A DNA stretch of 64,000 nt from Desulfobaccales bacterium. Its GTDB lineage: Bacteria > Desulfobacterota > Desulfobaccia > Desulfobaccales > 0-14-0-80-60-11. A model generated the notes under the pieces. That model ran no database searches and was not told where the DNA came from. It saw only the letters and a list, made by a program, of their open reading frames with translations. Location of the stretch: assembly GCA_041648175.1 (NCBI GenBank), contig JBAZPO010000001.1:124001-188000 (forward strand). The letters are read 5' to 3'. How positions within the stretch are numbered: position 1 is the stretch's first letter; each line of letters opens with the position of its first letter. Shown here piece by piece: positions 1 through 8,522 of the stretch. Made by a program: the position numbers and the translations under genes.

Positions 1-2
1 GC

Positions 3-65
3 GCCCGATTTCAAAAGGAGATCGTCCCCACGATTGCCGCCTGGCTTCGGGAAAGGGAAGGTTAA
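3..65 (+). CDS. 3' end of an unidentified gene (partial)
   Basis: An open frame enters from the left edge and stops with TAA at 63-65. The 20 visible residues end in IAAWLREREG, an amphipathic helical tail of the kind seen at the C-terminus of alpha/beta hydrolases and many other proteins. It is too short to assign. The 62-bp gap to the next gene on the same strand would fit a shared transcript. The frame choice is an inference from its protein-like composition. Confidence 0.35.
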   Translation, partial: ARFQKEIVPTIAAWLREREG

Positions 66-127
66 GTTCTTCCAGAGAAGCTGAAAACCAGGAAGTACCT
101 TGTTGAAATCCACGGAAGGATTTTTTA

Positions 128-1180
128 ATGCCCGTAAGAATCGATTATTTCAAAAAGTTGTGTGAGCTCTGCAAGACTTTTGGCACGGCCCGTAACCGCC
201 AGGAACTCTTGGAGATGATCTTTATCAGCGCCATGGACATCCTGGAGGGCAAGGCGGCCTGCCTGTATCTGACGGAAATCGGCAAGCAGGGCCTGATTCC
301 CATAGCTCAGAAAGGCTTGTCCGAAAGTTACTTCCGCTCCAAGAAATCCATGCTGGTCCAGAAGATCGTGCCCCTGGTATTGAAGCAAGGCTTTTTTTAC
401 TGCCGTGACGCGGCCACTGACTCCAAACTGGAATATCCCGATGCCAAAAAGGCCGAGGGCATCGCCTCCATCCTGGCGGTGCCGGTGATGGTCAAGGGAA
501 AAAACAAGGGGGTTTTTTGCCTGTTTACCGCGTCTCCCCGGGAGTTTGCCCCGGAGGAAAAAGAGTTTGTCACCTTACTGGCCCAACAAGCCGGCGGGGT
601 TATGGAGCATGCCCGCCTCATCGACCACCTGCGCCGGGAGACCCAGCTCTTTTTCGATCTGGCCGTCAACCTCAGCAGCAGCCTGGAAGTAAAAGAGATC
701 CTGCGCTCCCTGACCACCGATCTCGCCCAGGCCCTGGGTGTCAAAGGTGTTTCCATCCGCCTTTTGGATGAGCCTAGGAAAACTTTGGAATTGGTCGCTT
801 CCTATGGATTAACCAAGAAGTACCTGCAAAAGGGGCCGATATCGGCTCAGGATAGCATCCCCCAGGCCCTGAAGGGCAACAAACCCGTCATCATCTTAAA
901 CGCCGCCACGGACAAACGGGTGCAGTACCGATTGATGAACCAGGAAGAAGGGATCGTGACGATTCTGGCGGCGCCCATCAAGACCAAGGAGCACGTTATC
1001 GGGGTATTGCGTCTTTACAGCAAGGTAGCGCGGCATTTCACCCCCGAGGAAATCAAGCTGGTCACCGCGCTAGCGTACCTGGGCGGCCTGGCGATCCAGA
1101 ATGCCTCACTGTATCTGATGTGCCAGACTGATATGAAGGACTTAAAAGAAGAGTTGTGGAGCCACCGGTCTTGGTTTTAG
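128..1180 (+). CDS. Tandem GAF-domain protein
   Basis: A cytoplasmic protein of 350 residues that appears to consist of two GAF sensor domains, at about residues 20-165 and 180-335. Each has the usual pattern of a hydrophobic core strand followed by an ILAVPV or ILAAPI strand and a G-V-(F/L)-x-L turn. There is no kinase, GGDEF, HTH or membrane segment, so it is a stand-alone sensor or scaffold. GAF domains bind small ligands such as cyclic nucleotides, haem or formate; the ligand cannot be told here. The ATG at 128 follows GGAAGGA at 111-117 with good spacing, which supports this start. Confidence 0.8.
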   Translation: MPVRIDYFKKLCELCKTFGTARNRQELLEMIFISAMDILEGKAACLYLTEIGKQGLIPIAQKGLSESYFRSKKSMLVQKIVPLVLKQGFFYCRDAATDSKLEYPDAKKAEGIASILAVPVMVKGKNKGVFCLFTASPREFAPEEKEFVTLLAQQAGGVMEHARLIDHLRRETQLFFDLAVNLSSSLEVKEILRSLTTDLAQALGVKGVSIRLLDEPRKTLELVASYGLTKKYLQKGPISAQDSIPQALKGNKPVIILNAATDKRVQYRLMNQEEGIVTILAAPIKTKEHVIGVLRLYSKVARHFTPEEIKLVTALAYLGGLAIQNASLYLMCQTDMKDLKEELWSHRSWF

Positions 1181-1317
1181 CGGGGGACTAGCAATTTAAC
1201 GTCAAGGATAGGGTTTTAAAAAATGATTGGCCTCCTGGCATAGGCAAGAGGCGGGCACAGAGGCCAATACTCTATGTTTGACATCAAATACCGAGTTGCA
1301 TTCAAAGAGCAATGTTT

Positions 1318-1369
1318 GGTAGCCGCAGGCTTGAGCCTGCGCCTGCACAGGCGAGACGCCTGTGCCACC
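1318..1369. repeat. Dispersed palindromic repeat (GCACAGGC-type), copy 1
   Basis: Two adjacent hairpins: GCAGGC/GCCTGC and CACAGGCG/CGCCTGTG, ending in CCACC. Closely similar units recur at 2380-2430, 10730-10802, 39712-39735, 42667-42691 and 42821-42845, always between genes, which makes this a REP-like family. Confidence 0.75.
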
Positions 1370-1426
1370 GTTTGAATGCGAAATAGTATAAATAGTATAA
1401 GCGCCGGCAGATTGGATTTCTTTCTG

Positions 1427-1452
1427 AAAAAAAACGGCCCGGGGGCCGTTTT
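1427..1452 (-). terminator. Rho-independent terminator of the CBS-ACT gene
   Basis: Read on the minus strand, a 10-bp perfect stem (AAAACGGCCC paired with GGGCCGTTTT) is followed by a run of eight T. It lies 29 bp past the stop of the gene at 1481-2137. Confidence 0.8.
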
Positions 1453-1480
1453 GAGTCTTGCAGACTTTCAAGCAGGCTGA

Positions 1481-2137
1481 CTAATCGACTTTCTCGTTGA
1501 AGTAGTAGAGCATCTTGTGCTTGCTCTCCAGGTCTTTCTGGAGGGCTTTTTCATCTTTGACCTCTTTGGCTCGGATATAGACGCGCTTGAAGCCTTCCGG
1601 GGCTCCTTCATAGCGCGTCATGATACTGGCGATCCGCCCGCCGTGTTCCCGGATTACATCGGTGACCTGCTTTATGTACCCCGGCTGGTCGGGCAATTCG
1701 AGCCCCATGGCCAGGGGGCCCTGGTAAATCCCCGAAATGGAGACAAAGGCCCGAAAGACATCGCCTTTGGTGAGGATTCCCGCCAAAGCGCCTTTGGCAT
1801 CCACCACCGGCAGCGCCGAGATATGGTTCTTGAGCATGATCGCCGCGGCTTTCTCGACGGTATCCCCGGGAGTAATGGTAAAGAGCCTTTTGGACATGAG
1901 GCTCTTAACCACTATTTTATCCAAGAGATAATACATTTCGTGGATATCCAAGGTGGTGGCCTTGGAGGGCGTGGCCTCTTTCAAGTCCCGGTCGGAAATC
2001 ATGCCCACGAGAGTCCCCTTGCTCAAAACCGGCAAGTGCTGAATATCATTTTGCTTCATCACCTTGGAGGCCTTCATGATGGAAGTACCCTCATCGATGG
2101 TGACCAAGTCTTTGCTCATCCAATCCTGCACCGGCAT
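1481..2137 (-). CDS. CBS-CBS-ACT domain protein (AcuB-like)
   Basis: 218 residues. Two CBS domains (about 7-60 and 77-135) carry the typical (S/G)D(R/K)DL and T-K-G-D-V endings, and a C-terminal ACT-like domain covers about 140-215. CBS pairs bind adenosine nucleotides and ACT domains bind amino acids, so this is probably a small-molecule-responsive regulator. The same order is found in AcuB-type proteins of unclear role. It starts at ATG (MPVQDWMSKDL), the classic opening of a CBS domain. It is transcribed alone and ends at a clear terminator. The partner protein is unknown. Confidence 0.85.
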   Translation of the reverse strand: MPVQDWMSKDLVTIDEGTSIMKASKVMKQNDIQHLPVLSKGTLVGMISDRDLKEATPSKATTLDIHEMYYLLDKIVVKSLMSKRLFTITPGDTVEKAAAIMLKNHISALPVVDAKGALAGILTKGDVFRAFVSISGIYQGPLAMGLELPDQPGYIKQVTDVIREHGGRIASIMTRYEGAPEGFKRVYIRAKEVKDEKALQKDLESKHKMLYYFNEKVD

Positions 2138-2379
2138 GTCAACCTCCAGTGGTCAGTGGTCAGTGATCAGTGATCAGTAAAAGACGGGTATTTAGCCTGC
2201 TTGGCGAAGTTTTGCTTCACCCCTCATCCCGACTCTCTCATCAAGGGGAGACGGGGAATAATAGCGGAACCTTGGGCAATCGTGGTATCTGACTTAGGCT
2301 GCCCTGGCCAGTTAGCAATTAGCAGTTAGCAGTTCTTCATGGGCCTTCGGCCCACCCGCAAATTATGAAAAGATGATCT

Positions 2380-2430
2380 GGTAGCCGCAGGCTTCAGCCT
2401 GCTCTGCACAGGTTGAAAACCTGTGCCACC
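2380..2430. repeat. Dispersed palindromic repeat, copy 2, in a 471-bp gene-free stretch
   Basis: Same two-hairpin family as at 1318-1369, with the second hairpin diverged (CACAGGTTGAAAACCTGTG). The whole gap 2138-2608 is repeat-rich: a run of GTGGTCAGTGATCAG units near 2150-2180, a CCCTCATCCC...GGGGAGACGGGG unit near 2221-2253, this element, and the inverted repeat at 2550-2605. I see no gene in it. Confidence 0.7.
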
Positions 2431-2549
2431 AAACTTTTCAAGGCAGTAATTCATGAGCCCTTGGCCCACCCAAAAAACCATGAAAAGCATTGTAAGGCGG
2501 GCATGCCAGCCAAAGATGGTGCGCGGTGCGCACCCTACACAAGCTTTTT

Positions 2550-2605
2550 CAGGTTTCAGGTGTCAGGTTTTAGGCTGAACTCTGGAACCTGACACCTGAA
2601 ACCTG
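2550..2605. repeat. Inverted repeat with 20-bp arms downstream of livF
   Basis: The arms at 2550-2569 and 2586-2605 are perfect complements built on CAGGTGTCAGGTT, with a 16-bp loop. It sits 3 bp past the livF stop and could end transcription, though without a T tract. The same CAGGTGTCAGG core recurs at 5932-5970, 15356-15375 and 62910-62940. Confidence 0.7.
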
Positions 2606-2608
2606 CTC

Positions 2609-3319
2609 TTAAATTCCTAAATAGGTGCGGCGCACTTCGTCGTTTTTGCTGAGTTCCCGGGCCGGGCCTTCCAGGTGCACCTTGCCTTCGGCCAGGACAT
2701 AGGCATAATCACTGACGGCCAGGGCCATGTTGACGTTTTGCTCCACCAGGAGCATAGTCAGGCCGGTTTTCTTGAGGCGCGTCAGGGCCTCAAACAGGGT
2801 GAGGGCCAACAGGGGCGAAAGCCCCAGCGAGAGTTCGTCCAGAATGAGGACTTCGGGTTCGGCCATCAGGCCCCGGCCCACTGCCACCATCTGCTGTTCG
2901 CCGCCGCTCAAGGTGCCGGCCTTTTGGCGGGCCCGTTCCTTGAGGCGGGGAAAGAGTTCGTAGACCTTTTCCAGGTTTTGATTAAACGTGGCCCGGCCCC
3001 GGGGCGAGAAGGCCCCCATTTCCAGGTTTTCATAGATGGTCATTTCGGTGAACAACTGGCGGCCTTCAGGCACCAGCGCCATGCCGGCCTTAGCCCGGGC
3101 ATGGGCGGACATATTGGTGACATCCTGACCCTGGAAGAATACCGTCCCCGAAAGGGGCCGCATCAGCCCCATGACGGTTTTTAACAAAGTGGTCTTGCCC
3201 ACGCCGTTACTGCCCACCAGGGTGGTGAGCTTGCCCGGTTCCAGCTTGAGGTTGACCCCCCAGAGGATCTGGATGCCTTCGTAGCCCGAGGCCAGGTTGC
3301 TCACTTCTAAGATCGCCAT
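2609..3319 (-). CDS. livF: Branched-chain amino acid ABC transporter ATP-binding protein LivF
   Basis: 236 residues. It has a Walker A motif GSNGVGKT (36-43), the ABC signature LSGGEQQ (about 136-142), Walker B VLILDEL directly after it, and the switch histidine region LLVEQN. The pattern YEGIQILWGVNL near the N-terminus is typical of LivF. It is one of two nucleotide-binding subunits driving import by the HAAT family importer. It is the last gene of a five-gene operon (livK-H-M-G-F) and lies 5 bp after livG. Confidence 0.93.
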   Translation of the reverse strand: MAILEVSNLASGYEGIQILWGVNLKLEPGKLTTLVGSNGVGKTTLLKTVMGLMRPLSGTVFFQGQDVTNMSAHARAKAGMALVPEGRQLFTEMTIYENLEMGAFSPRGRATFNQNLEKVYELFPRLKERARQKAGTLSGGEQQMVAVGRGLMAEPEVLILDELSLGLSPLLALTLFEALTRLKKTGLTMLLVEQNVNMALAVSDYAYVLAEGKVHLEGPARELSKNDEVRRTYLGI

Positions 3320-3324
3320 TGCAT

Positions 3325-4068
3325 CTACTCCGCCAGCAGTTGCGCCGTCATGTTCGGATCGCCCAGATAGGCCTCGATCACCTGGGGGTTATTGGCCACT
3401 TCTTCAGGAAGTCCCTCAGCAATTAAGGTGCCGTAATCCAGGACTATAATCCGGTGGGAGATGGCCATGATCGCCTGCATGACGTGCTCAATCATCAGAA
3501 TTGATATGCCATCCTCTCGAATGGACCGCACCGTTTCCATCATGGCGGCGATTTCCGAAGGATTGAGCCCCGCCAGCACCTCATCCAGCAGCAGGATATA
3601 GGGACGGGCCGCCAGAGACCGGGCCAGTTCCAGGCGCTTCTTCTGGGCCACGTTGAGGCTCCCCGAGGGCTGGTCGGCTCGATCGATCAGCTCCACCTTC
3701 TCCAGGGCGCCGTCCGCCAGGCGTTTGGCCTCTTTGAGGGAGTGTTGCTCCCGGCCGTAACAGGCCCCCACCATGACATTTTCCCGGACCGTCAACTCGT
3801 GGAGAGGGCGTACCACCTGGTGGGCCCTGGCCATACCCCGGCGGGCCACTTCATAAGAGGGCAGAGCGGTGATATCCTCACCCCGAAAAATCACCCGGCC
3901 GTGCTCCGGGGCATAGACCCCGTTGATGACGTTGAACAGGGTGGTTTTACCGGCGCCGTTGGGACCGATGAGACCCAGGATCTCCCCTTCGGACAGATCA
4001 AACGTAACTTCCGTCAGGGCTTGGAGACCGCCGAAGCGTTTGGAGACTTCTTTGACCTGCAGGATCAT
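3325..4068 (-). CDS. livG: Branched-chain amino acid ABC transporter ATP-binding protein LivG
   Basis: 247 residues, the second ATPase subunit. Walker A GPNGAGKT is at 35-42 and Walker B ILLLDEV near 165. The signature loop is divergent, LNVAQKKRLELAR instead of LSGGQ; loosened signatures are known in LivG-like proteins. The C-terminal IEAYLGDP is a LivG hallmark. The start overlaps the livM stop by 4 bp (ATGA), indicating translational coupling. Confidence 0.93.
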   Translation of the reverse strand: MILQVKEVSKRFGGLQALTEVTFDLSEGEILGLIGPNGAGKTTLFNVINGVYAPEHGRVIFRGEDITALPSYEVARRGMARAHQVVRPLHELTVRENVMVGACYGREQHSLKEAKRLADGALEKVELIDRADQPSGSLNVAQKKRLELARSLAARPYILLLDEVLAGLNPSEIAAMMETVRSIREDGISILMIEHVMQAIMAISHRIIVLDYGTLIAEGLPEEVANNPQVIEAYLGDPNMTAQLLAE

Positions 4069-5033
4069 TCCAAGAACCTCTTGAGGCGCGGGAAGCGGCC
4101 CCGCACCCAGCCGACGGCGCCGGCGGGGACAAACAGGACGATTAACAGAAGGATGACGCCGGCCAGGGCCAGATGCAGGTCTTTAAAGAGCGGGCTGGTG
4201 AGCAGATAGCCTCGTAGCCATTGATAACCCACGGCCCCCGCCAGGGGACCCATAACGGTTCCCATGCCTCCCAGCATCACCATCACCAGCATCTCGATGG
4301 ACATGTGGAGTTGAAAGGCATCGCCCGGCTCAATATTGCCGTTCTTAAAGAAATACAGGGTGCCGATCACGCCGGGGAAGAAGGCCGAAATCACATAGGT
4401 AATGGTTTTAGACCGGGGGGCCTTAACGCCCATCACCATGGCCGCATCTTCGTCCTCCCGGATCGCCAGCAAACCCAGGCCGAAACGGGAGTTTTTCACC
4501 AGGTAGCTCACCAGCAACACCACTATGGTGGTGATCCACAGAAAAGTGAAGGTGGTCCAGAGGGCCGGGCCGGGTCCGCCGTATTTCTCATAAGCCGAGA
4601 AGTTGACAAATAGACCGGTGGCGCCGCCATAAGGCTCAAAGTTGCTCACAAAGGCCCGGGCAGCTTCATTGATACCGATAGTGGCCAGGGCAAAGTAGGC
4701 CCCCCGCAGGCGCAGGACCGCCAGACCCACCAGGAGGGCAATGATGGCCGAGAGCAGCCCCCCGCCAATGGCCGCGGCGAATAGGGGCCAGCCGTGCTCG
4801 CTGAGCAGATAGAAGCCGGTGTAACCTCCCAGACCGAAAAAGACGATATGGCCGAAGCTGACGTAGCCGGTGTAGCCCAGCAGGATATTGAGGCTCGAGG
4901 CCAGACCCACGGCCATCAGCAGGACAAAGGCCGATTCCCGCATAGTATCCTGATGAAGGAGCAGGACCGCCCCGCCCCATACCAGCACAATGACCAGGGG
5001 GAGCCAGAAGCCGGGTTTTTGCCAGGCCTTCAT
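4065..5033 (-). CDS. livM: Branched-chain amino acid ABC transporter permease LivM
   Basis: 322 residues, strongly hydrophobic with about 8-10 membrane segments. The stretch NILLGYTGYVSFGHIVFFGLGGY and the EAA-like loop AIREDEDAAMVMGV identify LivM permeases. The C-terminus is basic (GRFPRLKRFLE). It starts immediately after the livH stop, with no intergenic base, and ends inside the livG start. Confidence 0.93.
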   Translation of the reverse strand: MKAWQKPGFWLPLVIVLVWGGAVLLLHQDTMRESAFVLLMAVGLASSLNILLGYTGYVSFGHIVFFGLGGYTGFYLLSEHGWPLFAAAIGGGLLSAIIALLVGLAVLRLRGAYFALATIGINEAARAFVSNFEPYGGATGLFVNFSAYEKYGGPGPALWTTFTFLWITTIVVLLVSYLVKNSRFGLGLLAIREDEDAAMVMGVKAPRSKTITYVISAFFPGVIGTLYFFKNGNIEPGDAFQLHMSIEMLVMVMLGGMGTVMGPLAGAVGYQWLRGYLLTSPLFKDLHLALAGVILLLIVLFVPAGAVGWVRGRFPRLKRFLE

Positions 5034-5891
5034 TTACTTAGCTCCAAACAGACCGCTGGGGCGCACCAGCAACACCAGCACGAAGAGTCCGAATTCCACC
5101 ACCGGCACCCAACTAACCGGCATGAAGGCGGGCACCAGGCCTTCAAGGCCTCCCAGGATGAGGCCGCCCACCAATGCTCCCAAGGGGTTGCCCAGTCCTC
5201 CCAGGACGCAAATCACGAAGGACTTCAATTCGTAGGGGCCGCCACTCAAGATGGTAAAGGGAAAAAACGTGGCGATCAAGCCGCCGGCCACCGCGGCCAG
5301 CATGGTGCCCAAACCGAAACTCAGGGCCAACACCCGGGAGGAGGGAATGCCCATCAGTTCAGAGGCCATGCGATTATTGGCCACGGCCCGGATGGCCTTC
5401 CCCGGCCGGGTGAAGTAAAGAAAGAGGTAGAGCCCGGCCGTCACTAAAACGGCCCCCAAGGCTCCCACCAGTCGGCTGGCCGGGAAGGTGAGGAAGCCTA
5501 ACTCCACAGAACCTAAAGAATAGTCGATGTTTTGCGGCGAGGTGCTGAAGATCGCAGTGCAAACCCCGATAATGATCATGTTGACCGCAAAAGTGGCCAG
5601 CAGGCTGGAAAGATGGGGGGCGTTGATCACCCGGTGGACGGCGATGGCGTAGATTATGAAACCCAGGAGGAGCCCGCACCCGGCCACGGGAATCATGGCC
5701 AGATAGGGATTCAGCCCCAAATGGGTGAACAGCAGATAGGTGCCGAACATCCCCAGGGCGATGACGGGTCCGTGGGCCAGATTGATGACCGTCATCACTC
5801 CCCAGATCAGGGTCAGCCCCATGGCAGCTACGCCATATACGAACCCTAAGAGGAGTCCGTCCGTCAGGGAAGAAATTAATTGATCGAACAC
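5034..5891 (-). CDS. livH: Branched-chain amino acid ABC transporter permease LivH
   Basis: 285 residues, the second permease, with about 8 membrane segments. Recognisable family features are GVMTVINLAHGPVIALG near residue 35, the cytoplasmic loop AIRAVANNRMASELMGIP, and VLGGLGNPLGALVGG towards the end. It pairs with LivM to form the channel. The 94-bp gap to the upstream binding-protein gene holds CAGGTTTCAG-type repeats but no gene. Confidence 0.93.
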   Translation of the reverse strand: MFDQLISSLTDGLLLGFVYGVAAMGLTLIWGVMTVINLAHGPVIALGMFGTYLLFTHLGLNPYLAMIPVAGCGLLLGFIIYAIAVHRVINAPHLSSLLATFAVNMIIIGVCTAIFSTSPQNIDYSLGSVELGFLTFPASRLVGALGAVLVTAGLYLFLYFTRPGKAIRAVANNRMASELMGIPSSRVLALSFGLGTMLAAVAGGLIATFFPFTILSGGPYELKSFVICVLGGLGNPLGALVGGLILGGLEGLVPAFMPVSWVPVVEFGLFVLVLLVRPSGLFGAK

Positions 5892-5985
5892 TGAAGAGCA
5901 CCTCTTTCAGGTTTTAGATTCTCTAGTCAAGTGTCAGGTTCCAAGAGAAGCCTCTGAAACCTGACACCTGAACCCGGCACCTAAC

Positions 5986-7245
5986 TTAGCGGGTCGGGCA
6001 CACGGATGGGGAAGCCGTGGCCGCAGCTTCGGGCCAGACGATCTGTTTCTCGGGCTTGCCTTGCTTATCCTTCTGCCACTGGATGTAAACCATCTCGTGG
6101 CCTTCCTGGAGGCCGTGGTCCTTGGGACCTGTGGCAAATTTGATATCTCCATAGAAGGTCATGGCGTTCATGGCATCCAGGGCCGCCTTGACTTTGGCCG
6201 TGTCCGTGGAGCCGGCCTTTTGAATGGCCTGTTGCAGGATCAACCCGGCCACGTAACCGCCCGCGCTGTGATAAGAGGGTGATTCGTTGTACTTGGCTTT
6301 ATAAGCTGCGGTAAACTCATCCACGCTGGGGCCAAACCAATCCACCGCCTTTTTTTTGGCCGCTTCCGGGCTGTATTTGACCGCGGGTTCCCACTGGGAG
6401 GAACCGATCACGGAAATGCAGGCCTCACCGAGTTCCGCAAACTTCGGCTCCGGCGGCGCCACCAGCAAGGCGATCATTTGGGTGTTGATCTTTTTCTCAT
6501 AGAGCTGACGGGCCAGGGTGGTGGTATCCGCGAAGTGCCCGCCACCCATGACGGCATTCACGCCCGCCGGGATTTTATTGATAAAGGGAGCGAAATCGGT
6601 GGTGCCGGCATCATAGCCCTCAAAGAGGACAACCTGGTACCCCTTCTTCTCGGCGTAAATCCGGAGGGCGTTGACCACGTCGGTGGAAAACTTGTCTTTC
6701 TCATGAATGATGGCGATTTTCTTGCCTTGGGGGACCAGCTTACCTAAGACATCCACCGCACCGGTGAGATAACGGGAGGCCGGGGTATAAGCCTGATAAA
6801 CCAGGGTATACCCCTTCTTATAGGTAGAGTCCGAGGCCGCTCCGGTGGTGATCATAATTTTATTGTACTGCTGGGCGATAACCGCAGAGGCGTCAGTCAA
6901 GGGGCTGCTGTAAGGGCTGATGAGGAAATCGGCCTTATCCGTACTGATCAGTTTGGTGTAGAGTTCCTGAACCCGCTCTTTCTTGCTTTCGTCGTCGTAG
7001 AACTTGGCGCTCACTTTCATGGCGGTGCCATCGGGCAACTTGATACCGCCGGCGGCATTCACCTGCTCCATCCACAGGTTGAGGCCGTTGATCTGACGAA
7101 TCGCTTCTACATTAAATTTCCCGGTCTGAGACGCAGTGAACCCGATGAGGATAGTCTTATCTGCGGCAAAGGCGGGCTGTGCGATGGTTCCCAACACTAA
7201 ACCTAATGCTAAAACTAGAGTGACACATACCAGCAGGCGCTTCAT
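5986..7245 (-). CDS. livK: ABC transporter periplasmic amino acid-binding protein (LivK/LivJ family)
   Basis: 419 residues. A signal peptide of about 27 residues ends at AFA-A. The mature part is a type I periplasmic binding fold, opening with KTILIGFTASQTGKFNVEA and showing ISPYSSPLTDASAVIAQQYNK, the ligand-binding segment with conserved Ser/Thr. It is longer than E. coli LivK (about 369 residues), as in the wider Leu/Ile/Val/amide/urea family, so the true substrate is open. The ATG follows GGAGGAGAAT. First gene of the liv operon. Confidence 0.9.
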   Translation of the reverse strand: MKRLLVCVTLVLALGLVLGTIAQPAFAADKTILIGFTASQTGKFNVEAIRQINGLNLWMEQVNAAGGIKLPDGTAMKVSAKFYDDESKKERVQELYTKLISTDKADFLISPYSSPLTDASAVIAQQYNKIMITTGAASDSTYKKGYTLVYQAYTPASRYLTGAVDVLGKLVPQGKKIAIIHEKDKFSTDVVNALRIYAEKKGYQVVLFEGYDAGTTDFAPFINKIPAGVNAVMGGGHFADTTTLARQLYEKKINTQMIALLVAPPEPKFAELGEACISVIGSSQWEPAVKYSPEAAKKKAVDWFGPSVDEFTAAYKAKYNESPSYHSAGGYVAGLILQQAIQKAGSTDTAKVKAALDAMNAMTFYGDIKFATGPKDHGLQEGHEMVYIQWQKDKQGKPEKQIVWPEAAATASPSVCPTR

Positions 7246-7500
7246 ATTCTCCTCCTTGGTTTGTTTGTTTGTGGTTTTTTCTGTCTACTCAGGTGCCCGA
7301 AATTCGAGACAATTAGCGGACTAAAAATCTTAACTCTTTTCTTATACGCATAATTGTAATCCTAATCAAGGGAAACTTACCGAAAATTATGGTTAGAGGG
7401 CGGAGCTCAAGCCTAATGACTGCCAGATCCCTGCTCATAAGTTGCCGGGGGCGGCAGAAAAAGCAGGTTTGCCGCTTATGGGACGATTGGCCCTCCCGGC

Positions 7501-8025
7501 TCAACGCACGTAGAGGCGGAGAAATTCCAGGCCTTCCCTGGGAGTGGTCTGGCCCTGAAAGTGAAAAGGCACTCGCACCAAGCCGCCCAGCACCGCGCCC
7601 AGGCGGAAGCCGCCCGCGACCTGGTAGTGCAGCGGCGGCGGCTGCGGATTCAAAAGTACGGGGAGCAGGCCCAGCACCACGGGCAGCTTCACCAGGATGG
7701 GGACCCGGGTCACTGTCTGTCCATGGGGCGGCAGGTTCACCGGTTCTTCACCGGTAGCCTGAGCCACGCTTTTGCCCTCCAGCCACAGCTCGCAGTCGTA
7801 ACCCTTTAAATTAAGGGCCTGGTCGTTGGGATTGGTCAGAAGCAAACTGACGGACACGGGCCAGCCCCGGGGGGTGGGTTGGCCCAGGGTGAGTCCCTGG
7901 AAGTCCACCTTCGGGGGCTGAATTTCCCCTTTGGCCAACTGCCTGACCCCGCAGGCCGGCAAAGCGATCAGCACGAGCATCGCCAGGGCTAGACATCGGA
8001 AACGCGGTTTCACCGGTGCGGTCAC
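7501..8025 (-). CDS. LEA14-like (WHy domain) lipoprotein
   Basis: 174 residues. A hydrophobic leader ends in the lipobox LPAC (Cys at about residue 25), so the protein is probably lipid-anchored in the envelope. The rest matches a LEA_2/WHy beta-sandwich: a conserved NPN (in LLLTNPNDQALNLKGYDCELWLEG) about a third of the way in, followed by alternating strands. In bacteria this family is linked to desiccation or stress, but its biochemical role is not established. It appears monocistronic. Confidence 0.75.
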   Translation of the reverse strand: MTAPVKPRFRCLALAMLVLIALPACGVRQLAKGEIQPPKVDFQGLTLGQPTPRGWPVSVSLLLTNPNDQALNLKGYDCELWLEGKSVAQATGEEPVNLPPHGQTVTRVPILVKLPVVLGLLPVLLNPQPPPLHYQVAGGFRLGAVLGGLVRVPFHFQGQTTPREGLEFLRLYVR

Positions 8026-8147
8026 TCCTCAAGATAACCAGAGCCATGCGCCTGTAGCCATGCCCCCGGGAATTCCCTGAGGATTATATCAGATTAAGCA
8101 GTCTGAAAAAGTGTTTTGACAAAAAGGGGAAGGCGCGGCCGATATTT

Positions 8148-8522
8148 TCATTTACCTCGGGCGGCACCCGCCATTGCCGGTGTGACGGCCGGGGCCCGGT
8201 TAGACCAGGCCTGGCGGATGAACGTGACCACCGCGGCAACCTGCCGGTTATCCAGATTGTCCTTCCAGGAGGGCATCTGGCCCAGGGTGCCCTTGCGGCC
8301 GTGGAGCACTGTGGCCAGCACCGGCTTGGGGTCACCTATGACAAAGGGATCTTTGTCCAAGGCCGGGAAGGTGCCGGGCAAACCTTTGCCACTCTTCAGG
8401 TGGCACTGGGCGCAGTTATTCTCAAAAATTTGTTGCCCTTGCTTGACCAGGTCACCGAGTTCCTGGGCCCAGGCGCCCCCTGCCACCAGCATCAGCCCCG
8501 CCAGAAAAAGCCTTATCCTCAT
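8148..8522 (-). CDS. Class I c-type cytochrome (monohaem)
   Basis: 124 residues: a signal peptide of about 19 residues ending AWA, one haem motif CAQCH (about 38-42), and a likely distal ligand Met in LGQMPSWKD (about residue 83), which is the class I layout. The start overlaps the nrfA stop by 4 bp (ATGA), so it is translated with the nitrite reductase and may carry electrons in the same periplasmic chain. A monohaem cytochrome is not a usual nrf operon member. Confidence 0.85.
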   Translation of the reverse strand: MRIRLFLAGLMLVAGGAWAQELGDLVKQGQQIFENNCAQCHLKSGKGLPGTFPALDKDPFVIGDPKPVLATVLHGRKGTLGQMPSWKDNLDNRQVAAVVTFIRQAWSNRAPAVTPAMAGAARGK